A stretch of 64,000 bases of DNA from Hydractinia echinata (lineage: Eukaryota > Cnidaria > Hydrozoa > Anthoathecata > Hydractiniidae): the NCBI GenBank assembly GCA_030067915.1, contig JASGCC010000008.1:1860001-1924000 (forward strand), given 5' to 3'. The position numbers and the translations under genes are program-made. This document shows, in pieces, positions 40,495 to 52,253 of this stretch (the stretch's first letter is position 1; every line of letters starts with the position of its first letter). The notes below the pieces were generated by a model. It was not told the origin of the DNA and did not search any database. It saw only the letters and a program-made list of their open reading frames with translations.

Positions 40495-40542
40495 GCCGCC
40501 ATTTTGCGCCCGCAACGTGCTCAAGCAACCAGCGCATGCGCA
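40495..40542 (-). promoter_or_regulatory. YY1 and NRF1 motif pair in a GC-rich island
   Basis: gccgccattttg at 40495-40506 (caaaatggcggc on the minus strand) is a YY1 site in its usual promoter orientation for minus-strand transcription. gcgcatgcgc at 40532-40541 is a perfect NRF1 palindrome. They stand out from the AT-rich surroundings about 670-720 bp upstream of the CHMP1 start codon. A housekeeping promoter with a 5' UTR intron for CHMP1 would fit. The same segment carries cgctgaaacagccgtg near 40557, the reverse complement of a stretch near 40118, so part of it may be repeat-derived. Confidence 0.45.
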
Positions 40543-40574
40543 GTCTTACTTTCCGCGCTGAAACAGCCGTGTGA

Positions 40575-41545
40575 TATATACAAGAAGTTATTTCTAGTAC
40601 AGAATCAGCTTGGTTACCAGTGCTTAGTGGTGTACCACAGGGATCTGTTTTGGGACCTGTTCTTTTTATACTTAACATTAACGACATAGATGAAGACGTA
40701 ATCAGTCATGTTCTCAAATTTGCGGACGACACAAAGTTATTTTCCAAAGTGTAAAAAAGAAGTGATAGAGATCAAGTACAAAATGATCTTGAAACTATGT
40801 TTAATTGGTCAAAAGACAGGTGTATGCTTTTCAATTTTAATAAATGTAAATGTCTACACATTGGTTGGAACAATCAACACCATGAGTACTATATTGATAA
40901 CCACCTAACTGAAGCGTAGAAGTAGAAAAAGACCTTGGTGTGTATGTTGATGCAACTTTGAGTTTTAGTAAGCAATATGCAGAAGCTGTGTCAACGAGCG
41001 AGCGTTTAAATGGAAAATCAAAAGCAACTTGTGTATATTATACAAATCCCAAGTAAGACCTCATGTTGAATACAGCATACAATCATGGAGACCATTCCTA
41101 CAAAAAGACATCGACAACATAGAAAAGGTCCAGAGGAGATTTACCAAGATGATCATAGGTATTGGTCATCTACCATATGAAGAAAGACTTAAGTGCTCAC
41201 CTCATAGAAGTATTTAAAATAATGAATAGGTATGAAAATTTGAACCCGAATGTCTTTTTTGAACTGAGTGAGGATTTACTGACAAGAGGACACTCAAAAA
41301 AGATATGGAAGCCTCATAGTAGGCTCAATAAAAGAAAATTTTTGTTTGTTCCTCGGGTTTATTAATGAATGGAACATTCTACCAGAGAAAGCGGTGTCTG
41401 CCACTTCAATAAACATTTTTAAAAAGTTTATTTAACAGCATTTTGAGACTGTTAGGGGGCTCTATACAAGTCAAAGAAGACTGCCTGCCCCAGTTATAAA
41501 ACGACCACCGATGTTGGCCTACTAAAGACCACAGCGGTGGATCCA
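40575..41545 (+). mobile_element. 5'-truncated LINE, reverse transcriptase fragment
   Basis: The 3' third of a non-LTR retrotransposon ORF2. In successive frames it reads WLPVLSGVPQGSVLGPVLF, LKFADDTKLFSKV (the catalytic FADD box), VRPHVEYSIQSWRPFLQKDI, VQRRFTKMIIGIGHLPYEER and EVFKIMNRYENLNPNVFFEL, ending with NEWNILPEKAVSATSIN. These motifs match CR1/Jockey-type elements of aquatic invertebrates. At least four frame changes or stops and the missing 5' two thirds mark a dead copy. Confidence 0.85.
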
Positions 41546-43239
41546 GTAAGTTAAGAAGTGAAGGAAACCAATGTCGTCCCCTGTTTTTTCTGCCAGCAAA
41601 TATTAATATAATTTACAAAATATGACACCAATGAACAGACATTTTTACGTGGAAGGATACAAAAATATATTAAAATTCGACATGACGTAAAATAAGTTTA
41701 TCCTAAGTTAATAAATAAAGGAGAACTAATCAAACAAATATCCAAGATAGTATTTGATAATTCTTTATCATTTAAAAATGTTCATTTTCTGGTACCTCGT
41801 ACACACAATAAAGTTTAAAACTAACGAAAACGAAATCTTCTTAGTTCTTATAAAACTTGTTGCTTGCCACCTTCGTCACCAGGGTTTTTTGTCTTTTTTA
41901 TATGAATGAGACGTCATCTCTCATCAAGAAGGCTAAAAACTTTGGGGACGAGGGTGCTTGTTTGCAACTGTTATGTCCCTCCTCTTTTCTGCTACGATTT
42001 CGGGAAAGACGTTTGTAAAACCGCATGCCTTCTCGACCAATTCCACCATTCGTCGCGAATACTATTGGCGTGAACGAACCGTTTTTCACAGTTATAACTC
42101 GTTCTTGATAACTTCTTTTCCTTTTATTTTCCTTTCTTTTGAAGTATTTACTGACATCCAACCATCTATATCATCGAGCGTTTAGGTCAAAAATCCACAC
42201 ATCAAAGAATGCTCGTTGAACAGGGGTCCAAAAGCCAGTAGCACTGATGTCAAGTCGCGCCCCTTGACTGGTGTTTGCACTGCGATGTTGCAATTGTTCT
42301 CCTTCTGTTACAATTATTGTTGACTCACGTCTCACATCTTTACATACTTTTGATTTGCATGCTAGCGCGAAGCACTCTCCTCATGGTTTTTTGCCTTTTT
42401 GATATGAGCGCATAGTTAATAGACAAAAACCCTATTAACTATGATATGAGAGAAGACAGCAAAAAGTTTTCTTGCATTTTAGTACCTGGTAGCCTGATAA
42501 AAACAGAAATTAAAGTAATCTATAGCCAAAGTAAATGATCTAAGATTTTTAAGTCGACGCATTTTTTAGGTCCCAACAGTGTCCGCTATATATAGAGCAA
42601 GAAGTTTTACTATGAAATGTAATTTAAAGTCATGGATAAATTTTCAAGAGCATCCAAGATATTTTTCCAATGCTATTGAGTACAATTAGACAATTCCTAA
42701 ATATAATTGGTATAAAATCAAGAATTATCAATTCATGTCAACATTTGCAATGCTATTTTAACCAATCTCATTCTCCCAGGCCATTTCGCCTTTTATGATT
42801 AATTTAATTTACTGCTCAGGGCTTAGGGGGCAAGAGACCCTGGGGACGAGGATACATTTTAACAAACATAGAAATTACACTAATATGTTAAACTTCATTG
42901 TATTTAGCGGAAGATGAACCAACCAACCGACAAGGCTAATTTTTTTGGAAGCCCGTTAAATAAATTCAGCAAGATACGACATCTCATAGCCTTGTGTAAG
43001 AGCGTTCCAATACCAATGGGTAACTTGATTACTTACTGCTAACACGCGGGACAAACATGCTTGAAGTACCAATGCTTCTTCGACAGATAACGACTAGTCG
43101 TGGGTAAATAATCGTACTAAAGGAATTCGTGACTGAAAACCATATATAGGACAATTCTATAGAATAAACGGACATGAATATAATAAAAGCATATCATTCA
43201 AGACTATTCCTGACTATATTTGTGAAAAAAAAATAACTG
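41546..43239. other. non-coding, with two MITE copies
   Basis: No gene is seen. Imperfect fold-back elements lie at about 41867-41962 and 42763-42863. Overlapping frames at 41898-42185 on both strands lie largely on the first element and show no domain. Confidence 0.5.
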
Positions 43240-44111
43240 TTACGTGAGTTCGTCCGTTATCCATTTTCTTAAACTTGTCGACAGCAGTACGTATAAAACG
43301 GCTTCAAATATTAAACCGACGGCGTATGAAATCTGACACGACATCCATACCGCCGTTGAGATGTTTGTATTAGTATGTTGCATGCAAAATAAAATCACGT
43401 CTGGAATTTCTACGAAAATAAAGAAACTAATGATAAGCAGCGTAGGTAATTTCAAATGATTGTTTCTCTTTTTTGCTGTTCGATTCGTCTTCGATGTGTT
43501 TGAAGACATTTGAATACCAACAAGGGGTACAGTAGCGTGAACCCTGTTCAACAGTGTGATAATATACGAATAGGTGATGATACTAACGGTTAGGAAAACC
43601 GAGTCGGCTACAGGATAGAGATAAAGATAATGAAACGTTCAATTCTATCATATCCATGCTTTCTCATATATACAAAAAGGAAAATAAACCAGAAACCTGT
43701 TATGCTCCAGAGTAGAATCATTGCATATCTTAAACGTCTTATAGTGCAGTATAACGGATATTTTAGGTTGAAATACACTTCAGCAAATCGATCCAATGTC
43801 AACAGGTACATAGCCATATAGTAAGAAAAGCTACTAGAAAGATTTATGGTGCTAACAATTTGAAAGATAAAGCTTGTTTCCCCATATAACTGAAGCATTA
43901 AATGTCGAACGGAAGAAGTTAAGGTTAAAAATATTTCTGATAGACATAAATTAATGATCAAGTATTTTTGGTTTTTACCAATTTTAGCACATTTCGTGGT
44001 CAGCAGAAATAAACCAATACTGTGTAATAGGAATGGAAATACATATACTATAGCTGATCCTATTCGTATATTCATACTTCTTCGTTTTACTGGTGATCTC
44101 CCGCTACACAT
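43240..44111 (-). CDS. rhodopsin-like GPCR, frameshifted
   Basis: An intronless orphan class A receptor. From the ATG at 44111 (stop codon just upstream in frame) four membrane helices follow: SAIVYVFPFLLHSIGLFLL, YLIINLCLSEIFLTLTSS, NLSSSFSYYMAMYLLTLDRF with a DRF in place of DRY, and AMILLWSITGFWFIFLFVYM. The frame then stops at 43608, but the next frame carries on directly with YPVADSVFLTVSIITYSYII (TM5), LPTLLIISFFIFVEIPDVIL (TM6) and SYAVGLIFEAVLYVLLS (TM7), stopping at 43240. One missing base between 43608 and 43638 would join them into about 290 residues. The usual extracellular Cys before TM3 is absent and NPxxY is replaced by EAVLY, so it is a divergent receptor. Ligand unknown. It is either a young pseudogene or an assembly error. 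Confidence 0.75.
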
Positions 44112-44696
44112 CAGATCCTTCGTAATATGTTATAAGTGAAAACATGTGATTCGTTAAAATTATAACCTGGTATAAGGAGTTATAAGACGCCGCACTTGAA
44201 TTTGTAACAATTTTGATGTGATTCACCAACGACAAGCCAATATTTAAATCAGTTATTACACTTGAATCTAAAAACAAAATTGTTTTTTTAATTTTTCAAT
44301 AAAATGTTTGCTTCTCCTAAACATGCTATTGCATGAAAAAGAAAAGTAGCGATAAAATAAAAATTATAGTACAGAAAGATGTTTTGTACAATGTTGTAAT
44401 TATTGACTTTTTGTGCTATTAATTTATCAGAGAAAAAGCGTTTTTTAAAAGTATTCTTAACGAAAAACGTAGGTTGCAGAATACGAAACATTTCCCTATT
44501 CTGTAGTATAGGATTGTAAACAATGAAATTTGAAGAGGAAAATGTCGCTGTTTAATAATTCATTTACATCATATGAAAAACAAATCCGAATTTATTTTCT
44601 TACAATTTCAATTTTGTATACATTTTAGTTCAATGTAAGTTTCGGGTAAAGCTTTGTCAACAAAAAATGTGTAAGGACTATTTACAAAAACATGAT

Positions 44697-44698
<2 letters not shown>

Positions 44699-44745
<47 letters not shown>

Positions 44746-44746
44746 T
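44699..44746. repeat. (GCGT)n microsatellite, 12 units
   Basis: A pure tetranucleotide run of strictly alternating purine and pyrimidine, a composition prone to Z-DNA. Confidence 0.95.
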
Positions 44747-45126
44747 TGATTAATTGCAGAAGGCGGAAATGCGAGAAACAAATATATTTTCTTTTTTATT
44801 TTACCGCTGTAGAAACCGATTGTACTTGAACGGTACTAATAATTTGCATACAAACTTGGGTACAGTGCATAATCAATCAACCACAGAAAGATAAAGGACA
44901 AAATAATATCCGCATAAAGAACACGAAAAGTCAAAATGTTTGAAATTATTACCCCATGACTGAAATAGTAAAGCAATTTCATTAACAAGAAAAATGGAAT
45001 GGGTTGCTAAAACCATTTTGTCTTAGTGCGCACGCACGCGATAAGAAAAAACACTCCTAAGATTTTTGCACTACAGCGGCGACATGCAGCCTAAGTGAAA
45101 ATTGGTAGAGTTGACGTTAGTTAAGT

Positions 45127-45217
45127 TAACCTCGTTCCCAGGTCATATTGAGACTTTTTGACGGTTGGACGGCGTTTCCCAGTGTCAAAAGAGATAAAAA
45201 GCCCTGGGAACGAGGTT
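45127..45217. mobile_element. fold-back MITE (aacctcgttcccagg ends)
   Basis: A perfect 15-bp inverted repeat, aacctcgttcccagg and its complement, closes a 91-bp element. Related copies lie at 51066-51130, 41867-41962 and 42763-42863, with half copies near 38300, 40085 and 50815. Confidence 0.75.
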
Positions 45218-46388
45218 GGTAGTTAAGTGTTAGCATCTGTGTTATGAGCAAGTTACAATTCTTTTTTTATTTCAAGAAATAGGACTATAACAAATTATTT
45301 TAAAAAAAAGATTTTTTGTCCATTTGCGAAATCAAATTTTTGAAAAGAAATTAACACGAAATGCATTTTTCGACTTCGCGAAAACAGGTCTTCGCGAAAA
45401 TTACTCAATACTACATTGGAAAATATTAAGGTATACGTTTATTCTCCATAAAAAAATCGGGTGTGTCTTTACAAGCTATTATATGAAATGTGAACATATT
45501 TTCTACGAATTTCGATTTTTAATATTTTATTTCCATATTCAAGTGAACGCCATCATGCAAGTTCTTTGTGTCGCAGTAGCGGTACACTTCTCGCTGTTAG
45601 GTATAAAAAGAAAGACAACGAGTCCTCAGATCGTCGTTGTGTCATGTCGGAAAATTGTAGAACACAAATAAAATAATTTTAACACGACTCACTCTAAAAC
45701 AAAATCTTTTTATCGTCAAATAAACACACTTTTTACCGTACGGGAAGAAATTCAAATTCGTATGTTTTTGATCAGGAAGGTTTCTTCTAAGTACAATTTT
45801 AGCGCTTTTTTAACATATCTAAATTTGCGCCACTGTTAAATCCTACTATACCCAATAGCTATGGCGTAGGAGTGCTCATTTAAGAGTGCGCACAATCAAC
45901 ATCAAAACACACAGTTGGAAGGAGACGACTTTGATATATTACAGTGGACTAAAATTGATACTAGTAAGGAAATTCAATTCTTTCGGTGATAAAAACTTCC
46001 AAAAGTGCGTTAGCCCTTCTCATAATCTTTGGATTTTACCACAATCCCGGACATAGTGTATGCAACACCATGTCCGGGAGCAGTTTTTTTTTACTATTTC
46101 TCGAAATAGCCGAACGACATGCGTGTTGCTTACATAGAAACGGTTTCTCAATTGCTTGAGGTTAAAAGCTTTGAAATGGTCCCCTTCTTTGCAATACTTT
46201 TTGTCTGGGATTGCAGATTCTACAGTGTGGGGCATATAAATAGAAAAATATAGTTTTGACTCTAGTTTATTGCAGGCGAAAAACACACATTTACCCCCTT
46301 CATATGGTTACGATGGGCCATGAAGAAATCTGCCTGAAAGGTCGCGGAACACACGCAAAATGTAAGTGAATTTTATTTATCTTCCATC

Positions 46389-49300
46389 TTAACATAGTTT
46401 GCAAGATCTTTTACAATATTTGTGCATGTACTGCTTGTTACGCCAACACTCTCCCATCCTCTCCCAAGCGTCGCATCTAGGATTTTCGTTTCGGCAACCG
46501 CATGAGCTGTTCTTACCTTTAGAAAGGAGAGAGTTAAGAAAGATGATCAAAACAGAAAAAAAATTAAGAACGAGTTCCAGTAAATAAATGCGTTTTTCAT
46601 ACAGCAGACTAGTTTAGGCTGATGTAAAAAAATGAATGATTTGAAACCCCAACGGCACTACCGCATAACCACGCGGATAATCGACAGTTGATCCCATTTG
46701 TCGATAATACCATACCTAAAAACTCTAAAGGGGGGAGGGGTGGTGGTGAATAGTTATTTTTAAGCTTGGAAATACATTTTCATGCTTTTTTATTCTGATT
46801 AAAACTTCCAATGTATTTTTAGACCTCATGCATCATACAGTTGGAACTCACACCTTGTCGGCCCACCTTTATGTTTTACATTATTGTTGCCTGTGAGTTC
46901 GAATTCAAAGTCAGAAAGTCACAGGTAATAAAACATGCAAGCAAAGGATCTAAACAAGATTTTCAAACAGAATCTTAAATCAGATGTGTTAGTTCTGGTG
47001 TCCTAGCCAAACACAAAAGACTATCTAAAATATCTTTTCAGATTAAGACTTTGCGATGTAAAAAGGTTTTTAAGTGCGCATTGCGAGAACATGGGCAGAC
47101 AACGAAATTTCTCTAACAAACAGAGCCAATTTATGCAGGACAAACATTTATCACGTGAGCAGATTCGAAATTTTTTATGTACTTAATTACCAGATTACTC
47201 GGACCTTAGCATCAAACTTGCACTGTTCTCACCTTCGCAAGCTTTGCAACAATTATCTGCCATCCATTGTTTTTCTTTTTTGTCCGTACAATATCCTTGA
47301 CTCGCCCAACCGACGCAATTTTTGTCCTTGTTGGCACAAACTGGTGTATTCTCTAAAAAGTAGTTTATCTTATAGTCAAAGATTGACCACTTCTTAGCCA
47401 ATCACGTAGTTTTTTCTAATGTTTTCACGTACAAAATTGTTCCAAGTGCCTCTAATAGCAAAAATCCTGTATCTAGTGACTTCATGTTGGTTTTACATGA
47501 AGTTACTCTAGGTTCTACTAAGTGCAGGCTTAACTGTACACGCTACAGGCATCTTAAGTTTGCTATAAGTTTTAAAGTTAACCACACATTTTTTATAAGA
47601 ACCAGGAAATTTGGCTTTAGCCCGAGGTGTTCTTATTTTTTTTTGGTTACCTGTTTGGCCTGAAACTGTTCTTATTTTGTTCTTCAATGTTCTTCATCTT
47701 TTGTTTATTTTACAGTACGTTACAAATATTTGTACCGAAGTAAAGCTAAATCACAGTAATTTATTGTGTGAAATATTCTGACTTAGAAAAAATTATTTTC
47801 ATGTTTGTTGTGTCAGATATAAACAAAAACAAGAAAACCGTCCGGTTTGATCACACATTCGTATTGTACACATAGTTTATACTTAAATATTGTATTGATT
47901 ATGTTTATATATCTTGTATGAAAGCCGAAACGTCGTTTTAATTTGTACACATAAACATGGATGTCCAAGTTTTAACATAAAATATTGTCAATCGAATTTC
48001 TAATGTCTGATGTAAAAACAACAAGAACTGAAGCGGTTTGAACACTCACACAACACTATGATGATAAATAATTAAAATGTATTTATTAAAATATAAAATA
48101 TACAATGATAAAATTTGGTATAAAAATATTAAGGCACAAACTTAGAGAAAGAGATGATGATAAATTGAATCATATTAAAAGTTGTGACTATTTTTCGATA
48201 ACTCAGATATGGCTGGAGAGCACACAACTCGAGTCAATTTCGAACATTATAACATTGTCAACATACAGTAAATCAAATCAATCATTTCAAGACAATGAAC
48301 ACCGTCATTTGATACGAGATTTCTAGAAATTCGAATAGAATATATATCTACTGGTTTCATTATTTTGTGTATACTATATAAAGCTACACGATAATAAGAA
48401 AACAACAAAAAATCGCTGCTATACGCAAAAAAACAATACATAAACAAACTTTTGGTCAATATAGCGCGCTATTTGTGGTGGCTTTGATTTTGATACTATT
48501 CGCGCCCCTTTCAACTTTTCGTTACCACCATGACAGAACGCAGCCCATACCAAATCACACATTTCTACGAATGTGTGAAAAAATCGGTAAGATTTCAGTT
48601 TTGCCATTTTCCTAATTTCCTTCTTATATTTAGCAATTCTTATATAGCATCATTGTTCTTATAACAATTGCTCTGATAAAAACAAGTGTATTACTTCATA
48701 ATTCCCCTCGATGTCATTTGAGAGTGAATTTCGTATGGTACTTACTGCATTTATACATCACATTAATTTGTCGTATATCTATTTCACTGAATCCATCTCT
48801 TTGCCCGATCCAGTCCTCTTTTGACTTGTCTAAAACTTGAATAGTTATTCTACCTGCACCGAATGCATCCTTCCCATAATGCATCATGCTGCAAAGATCG
48901 TACGCTGTACCCAGAGAATCAATATTTTTTGCTGCTTCTTTTGCAAAATTTCCTCTCATTTCTATATAAAAGAGGAATTGTCTTATGCACATAAAACAAA
49001 CTTAATTGGTGGAACTAGTCACTCTCAAAAAATGAATGATTTTCACATAGCTTTCAGTATAATAACTTGTGTCGTAGAATTTCTTTGTTGTTGGAAGATC
49101 ATTATAAGGTCTTTGTTTCTTTAGCAATTTTTAATGACAATTGCTGTATTTGATATCTTCATGTCTAGCAATTCCTTAGGAGTGTACCTAATTTTTTCTA
49201 TTACTGTACGCAAACAATGTTACATGAAAGTAATCTACTAAATTTTGCTAATTCAAAACTTGTCAGGGTTAAACGAGACAACAGGACCAACAAGTAGTCT

Positions 49301-52253
49301 TGTTTACTCCAAAAAAATGTACTAGTTATTTTGACGAACATGACTTATTAAGATAAAACTCTTTCAGACATACCGGGTAGGATATTGTGCCAGTTAATTT
49401 TGACGTAATTATCTCGATCGGGTCTGCTTTGTTCATGCATAATACCTGAGAATAAAAGACATTACGTCAGAGCTTCTCATTTTCTTCCATACCGGCCTTT
49501 TTATGCCCGCCGTTATAGATGAATTCTGCTGTCTACATTTCCAGCGGTAAGCTGTTTCGGCTCTGGTATCTGTGTGGTAGGAAAAAAGGTGGGGCGCTAG
49601 GTGAAGCAAATTTATTTTCAGTCCATTTCGTCACACGTAGGCGTTGTTAGGACTTAAAATGAATTCAAATACATCAGAAGGCATCAATCTACATTCGATA
49701 ATAGTTTAAAATCTCAACGATGTTTCTGTGGGAACAAATCCACAGGTACCTCTCTTCACCAAGTTCTAGCATCTTTTTCCCCTGCCACGCAAACGCCAGA
49801 GCCAAAGAGTTTACCGTTAAAAAGTAAACAATTAACGTCATACTGGAATCCATCTATTGGCGTTTAAACCTCCTTGGTTGTAGACATTTATGATCAAGCT
49901 CTAAAAATGGTACCTGTGCTATTCAATAATTAACGCCCTTATGATCAGCGCCAATAAGTTGCGCCAATACTCCCCTGATTACACCAGACAGAATTTCAAA
50001 ATAAAAAAAAAATACCTAAACTATGAGCAATTTCGTGCATGACTACACCCTTCTTCCAACAGCCTGATGCAAGGGAAATACTGTTCTTAAAACCGCGATA
50101 ACCAACAGGAGATGAGCATCTAAAATGATATCGACGAAAATGAAGGGCCAGTAATACTTTAGTGATCGTTCTCAAGACATTATAGATTGACGTTTGATGT
50201 TAGTTCCATCTCACCTCTTGTTACTTTCAACACAGTCAACAAAGCTGAAAGGCGTTGGAAAGAGATTGCTATTTTGCTACAAAGTTTTGAAAACTCTCTT
50301 TACTTCAAATCTTATGAACTGTTGCGCACCTACCAGCCTCCGTTCGGCCTTTCCACCCTTATACTGTTTTACCCGCCGTACCATCCTTTGCAACGCATAT
50401 TACGCACTTGCTTTCAAACATTTGCGCATATATAGTGTCCTATTGTAGAAAGACATACCCATTCCCCCGATAAAAACTAAGGTAAGCTCTTTCTGAAGTT
50501 CGTGTTTTAAACCGAAGACAGGTGTGCTTCTCGTACTCAGCAATGGCTTCTTTTATAGCCGTTACTCCTGCAGCATCTGAAAAAAACAAATATTTTTATA
50601 TCTTTTACTACCGCTGTTAATATTTTCTAATTTTTTGTTATTGATTTAGGAACTATCAAAACGTTTTAGAGTTTGGTTTGCTAGTGATATTAAAAAAATT
50701 AAGTCAAGTCAACTTAAAGTTAGGGCGATATTTTCGTAATCGATAAAAAAGAGCTTAAAAATATTGATGAGAAAATGACAATAATATTTTTGCCATTTCA
50801 TTTTAAAAAAGCAAATCCTGAGGACGAGAATAATAAGCAGTAACATTGCGTAATGAACTGTTGAAAATAGCAAAAGCTAAATCCATTGAAAACCCCGTTT
50901 AATCTTACGCCTTCTTGACAAAAGAAATTTAATTTTTGACAATTTCCTCCCGCGTTTGTAAAAATTCTGTTTAGGTAATATTTGATAGAGTAGATTTCAT
51001 CCTTCGTTTTTTTTTTTTTCCCAGTTAAGTTGTTTGTTTTCAGTTATTGTTAGGATTACATTTAACAACCTCGTCTCCAGGATCTTTTAGGATTTTACAT
51101 CAAAATTCAAAAAGACCTGGGGACGAGGTTACCTAATAAACCTAATAAAACATATAAAATTCAAGGTCATAATTAAATTATACCTATAGATGGGGTGATC
51201 TCGTAAGCTATTGGTTTTCCCTGTGGCCAATGTTGAAATTCTTTTGAATTGGTGGTTGCGAAGCCGTAGTTGCCATTTTGAATTGCTTTTCTTTGTTGTG
51301 GATTCAATATCATATCTCCTTCAAATGCGTCAACGTCTAAGAAGAACACAAAGACTTCTTAATAAATATCGATAATATTTTACATACTGCTTTTTCGGAT
51401 TGATGTCATGTTACTCCGGGTTGAAGTGATGTTTTTCCGGATTGATGTCATGTTACTCCGGGTTGAAGTCATGTTTCTCCGGATGGAAGTCATTTTTCTC
51501 CGGATCGAAGTCATGTTAATCTGGATGGAAGTCATCTTACTCCGGATTGATGTTATGTAACTCCGGATTAATGTCATGTTACTCTGGATGGAAGGAAGTT
51601 AAAGTCAAAGTCATCCAACAAAGACAGGGCGATTAGTTTTATTTTATAAAATCCAGGAAATTTGACTTCAGTCTAAGGTGTATTCTCGACCCTAGAACTC
51701 TGCGAGATAAACCCCGAGTTTTTCTCGAAGAGCTCTGGGGTCGAGAATGTCTAAGGTGTTCTTATTTTGTTCTTAAATTTTGAGCATTCTTAATTCGTTT
51801 TATAGTACATTACAAATTTTTGTAACCTAAAATCTATATGCGTGTGTTTCGTAAAATCGCAACAATTAAGGCTGTGAAAAATTCAGCCTTGTTCTTATTT
51901 TTTTGTGTAGGTATTTGAAAATTTGAACATAAAGAGAGGTGCTCATTTCGTTTAACCCTTAAAGGACGGACTCCACAAACATCCGGACAAAAACAGTAAA
52001 AACAGGCCCTCAGTTTGGCTACCATTTTTCTTAGTACCAAGTTATCATAAAAAGTGCCTTCTATGTCTTAGAAAGAGGATGAATATTGACCTACCCAAAG
52101 TATTCAATACGAACCGTCCAGGTGTTGTCCTCTGTCACCAATCACGACTTAAATTTCGAGAAACAGAATCGCACAAATTATCAATAGACAACAAAGTTAC
52201 GTTACAAACATAAACAGAATTTTTAAGAAAAACACAATTAACAAACTTTCCAT
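46389..52253 (-). CDS. astacin metalloprotease with two ShKT domains
   Basis: Secreted zinc endopeptidase of the astacin (M12A) family. Well-supported exons: 51184-51336, 50459-50576, 50016-50119, 49374-49445, 48746-48961, 47233-47352, 46389-46516 (stop at 46389-46391), all phase-compatible. Seen in order: FEGDMILNPQQRKAI (the pro-peptide FxGD motif that caps the zinc), IAYEITPSIDAAGVTAIKEA, NGCSSPVGYRG, VVMHEIAHSLGIMHEQSRPD (zinc site HExxHxxGxxHE), and GTAYDLCSMMHYGKDAFG (Met-turn and Tyr ligand). IGQRDGFSEIDIRQINVMYK closes the catalytic domain, and its four structural Cys are all present. Then come two six-Cys ShKT modules: CANKDKNCVGWASQGYC with DNCCKAC, and CDAWERMGECWRNKQ with CKRSCKLC. 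Upstream, 52206-52253 encodes a likely signal peptide (MESLLIVFFLKILFMF), perhaps joined through 51388-51583. Catalytic residues are intact. In cnidarians such proteins act in matrix remodelling, development or feeding secretions; which applies here is unknown. Confidence 0.9.
51066..51130. mobile_element. fold-back MITE, second copy
   Basis: aacctcgtctccagg and cctggggacgaggtt form an inverted repeat with one mismatch around a 35-bp centre. It lies in the astacin intron between the exons at 50459-50576 and 51184-51336. Confidence 0.75.
51388..51583 (-). repeat. 21-bp minisatellite, possible in-frame exon
   Basis: About nine 21-bp units (the array spans roughly 51391-51593) read on the minus strand as seven-residue repeats of the type MTSIRRN/MTSTRSN without a stop. 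A pyrimidine-rich acceptor (ccttccatccag) borders it at 51584, and a good donor (AGCA|gtatgt) lies at 51387. The block starts in phase 0 and ends in phase 1. That is exactly what is needed to link a phase-0 signal-peptide exon (52206-52253) to the FEGD exon at 51336. It may be coding, or an intronic minisatellite with chance splice sites. Confidence 0.4.
52206..52253 (-). CDS. candidate signal-peptide exon of the astacin gene
   Basis: The ATG at 52253 has a fair context (gaaATGg) and opens MESLLIVFFLKILFMF, a short acidic start followed by an unbroken hydrophobic run, as in a secretory signal. A gtaacg donor follows in phase 0. The family requires such an exon and no better one is visible between 51337 and 54000. 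A phase-2 donor 5 nt further on is the alternative. Confidence 0.45.

Larger units (their letters stand above)
44112..46388. other. non-coding, with microsatellite and MITE
   Basis: No gene I can support. It holds a GCGT microsatellite (44699-44746), a fold-back MITE (45127-45217), and AT-rich DNA with ttcgcgaaa repeats near 45360-45410 that create an open frame at 45324-45671. A 10-bp inverted repeat of tcccggacat lies at about 46045-46078. Confidence 0.5.

Noticed and set aside
40498..40506. ATG inside the YY1 motif (aaaATGGCGG) as the CHMP1 start codon
   Set aside because: The CHMP1 start MEDTLFQLK is encoded exactly by 39817-39823 plus 36347-36366; the YY1 ATG reads MAAENKKTVS, unlike the family.
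45324..45671. 115-codon plus-strand frame
   Set aside because: Lies on a ttcgcgaaa-type repeat in AT-rich DNA; no domain or splice context.
47195..47401. ShKT module as a free toxin peptide gene
   Set aside because: It is an internal exon, phase-joined to the astacin catalytic exon upstream and to a second ShKT exon downstream; it has no signal peptide of its own.
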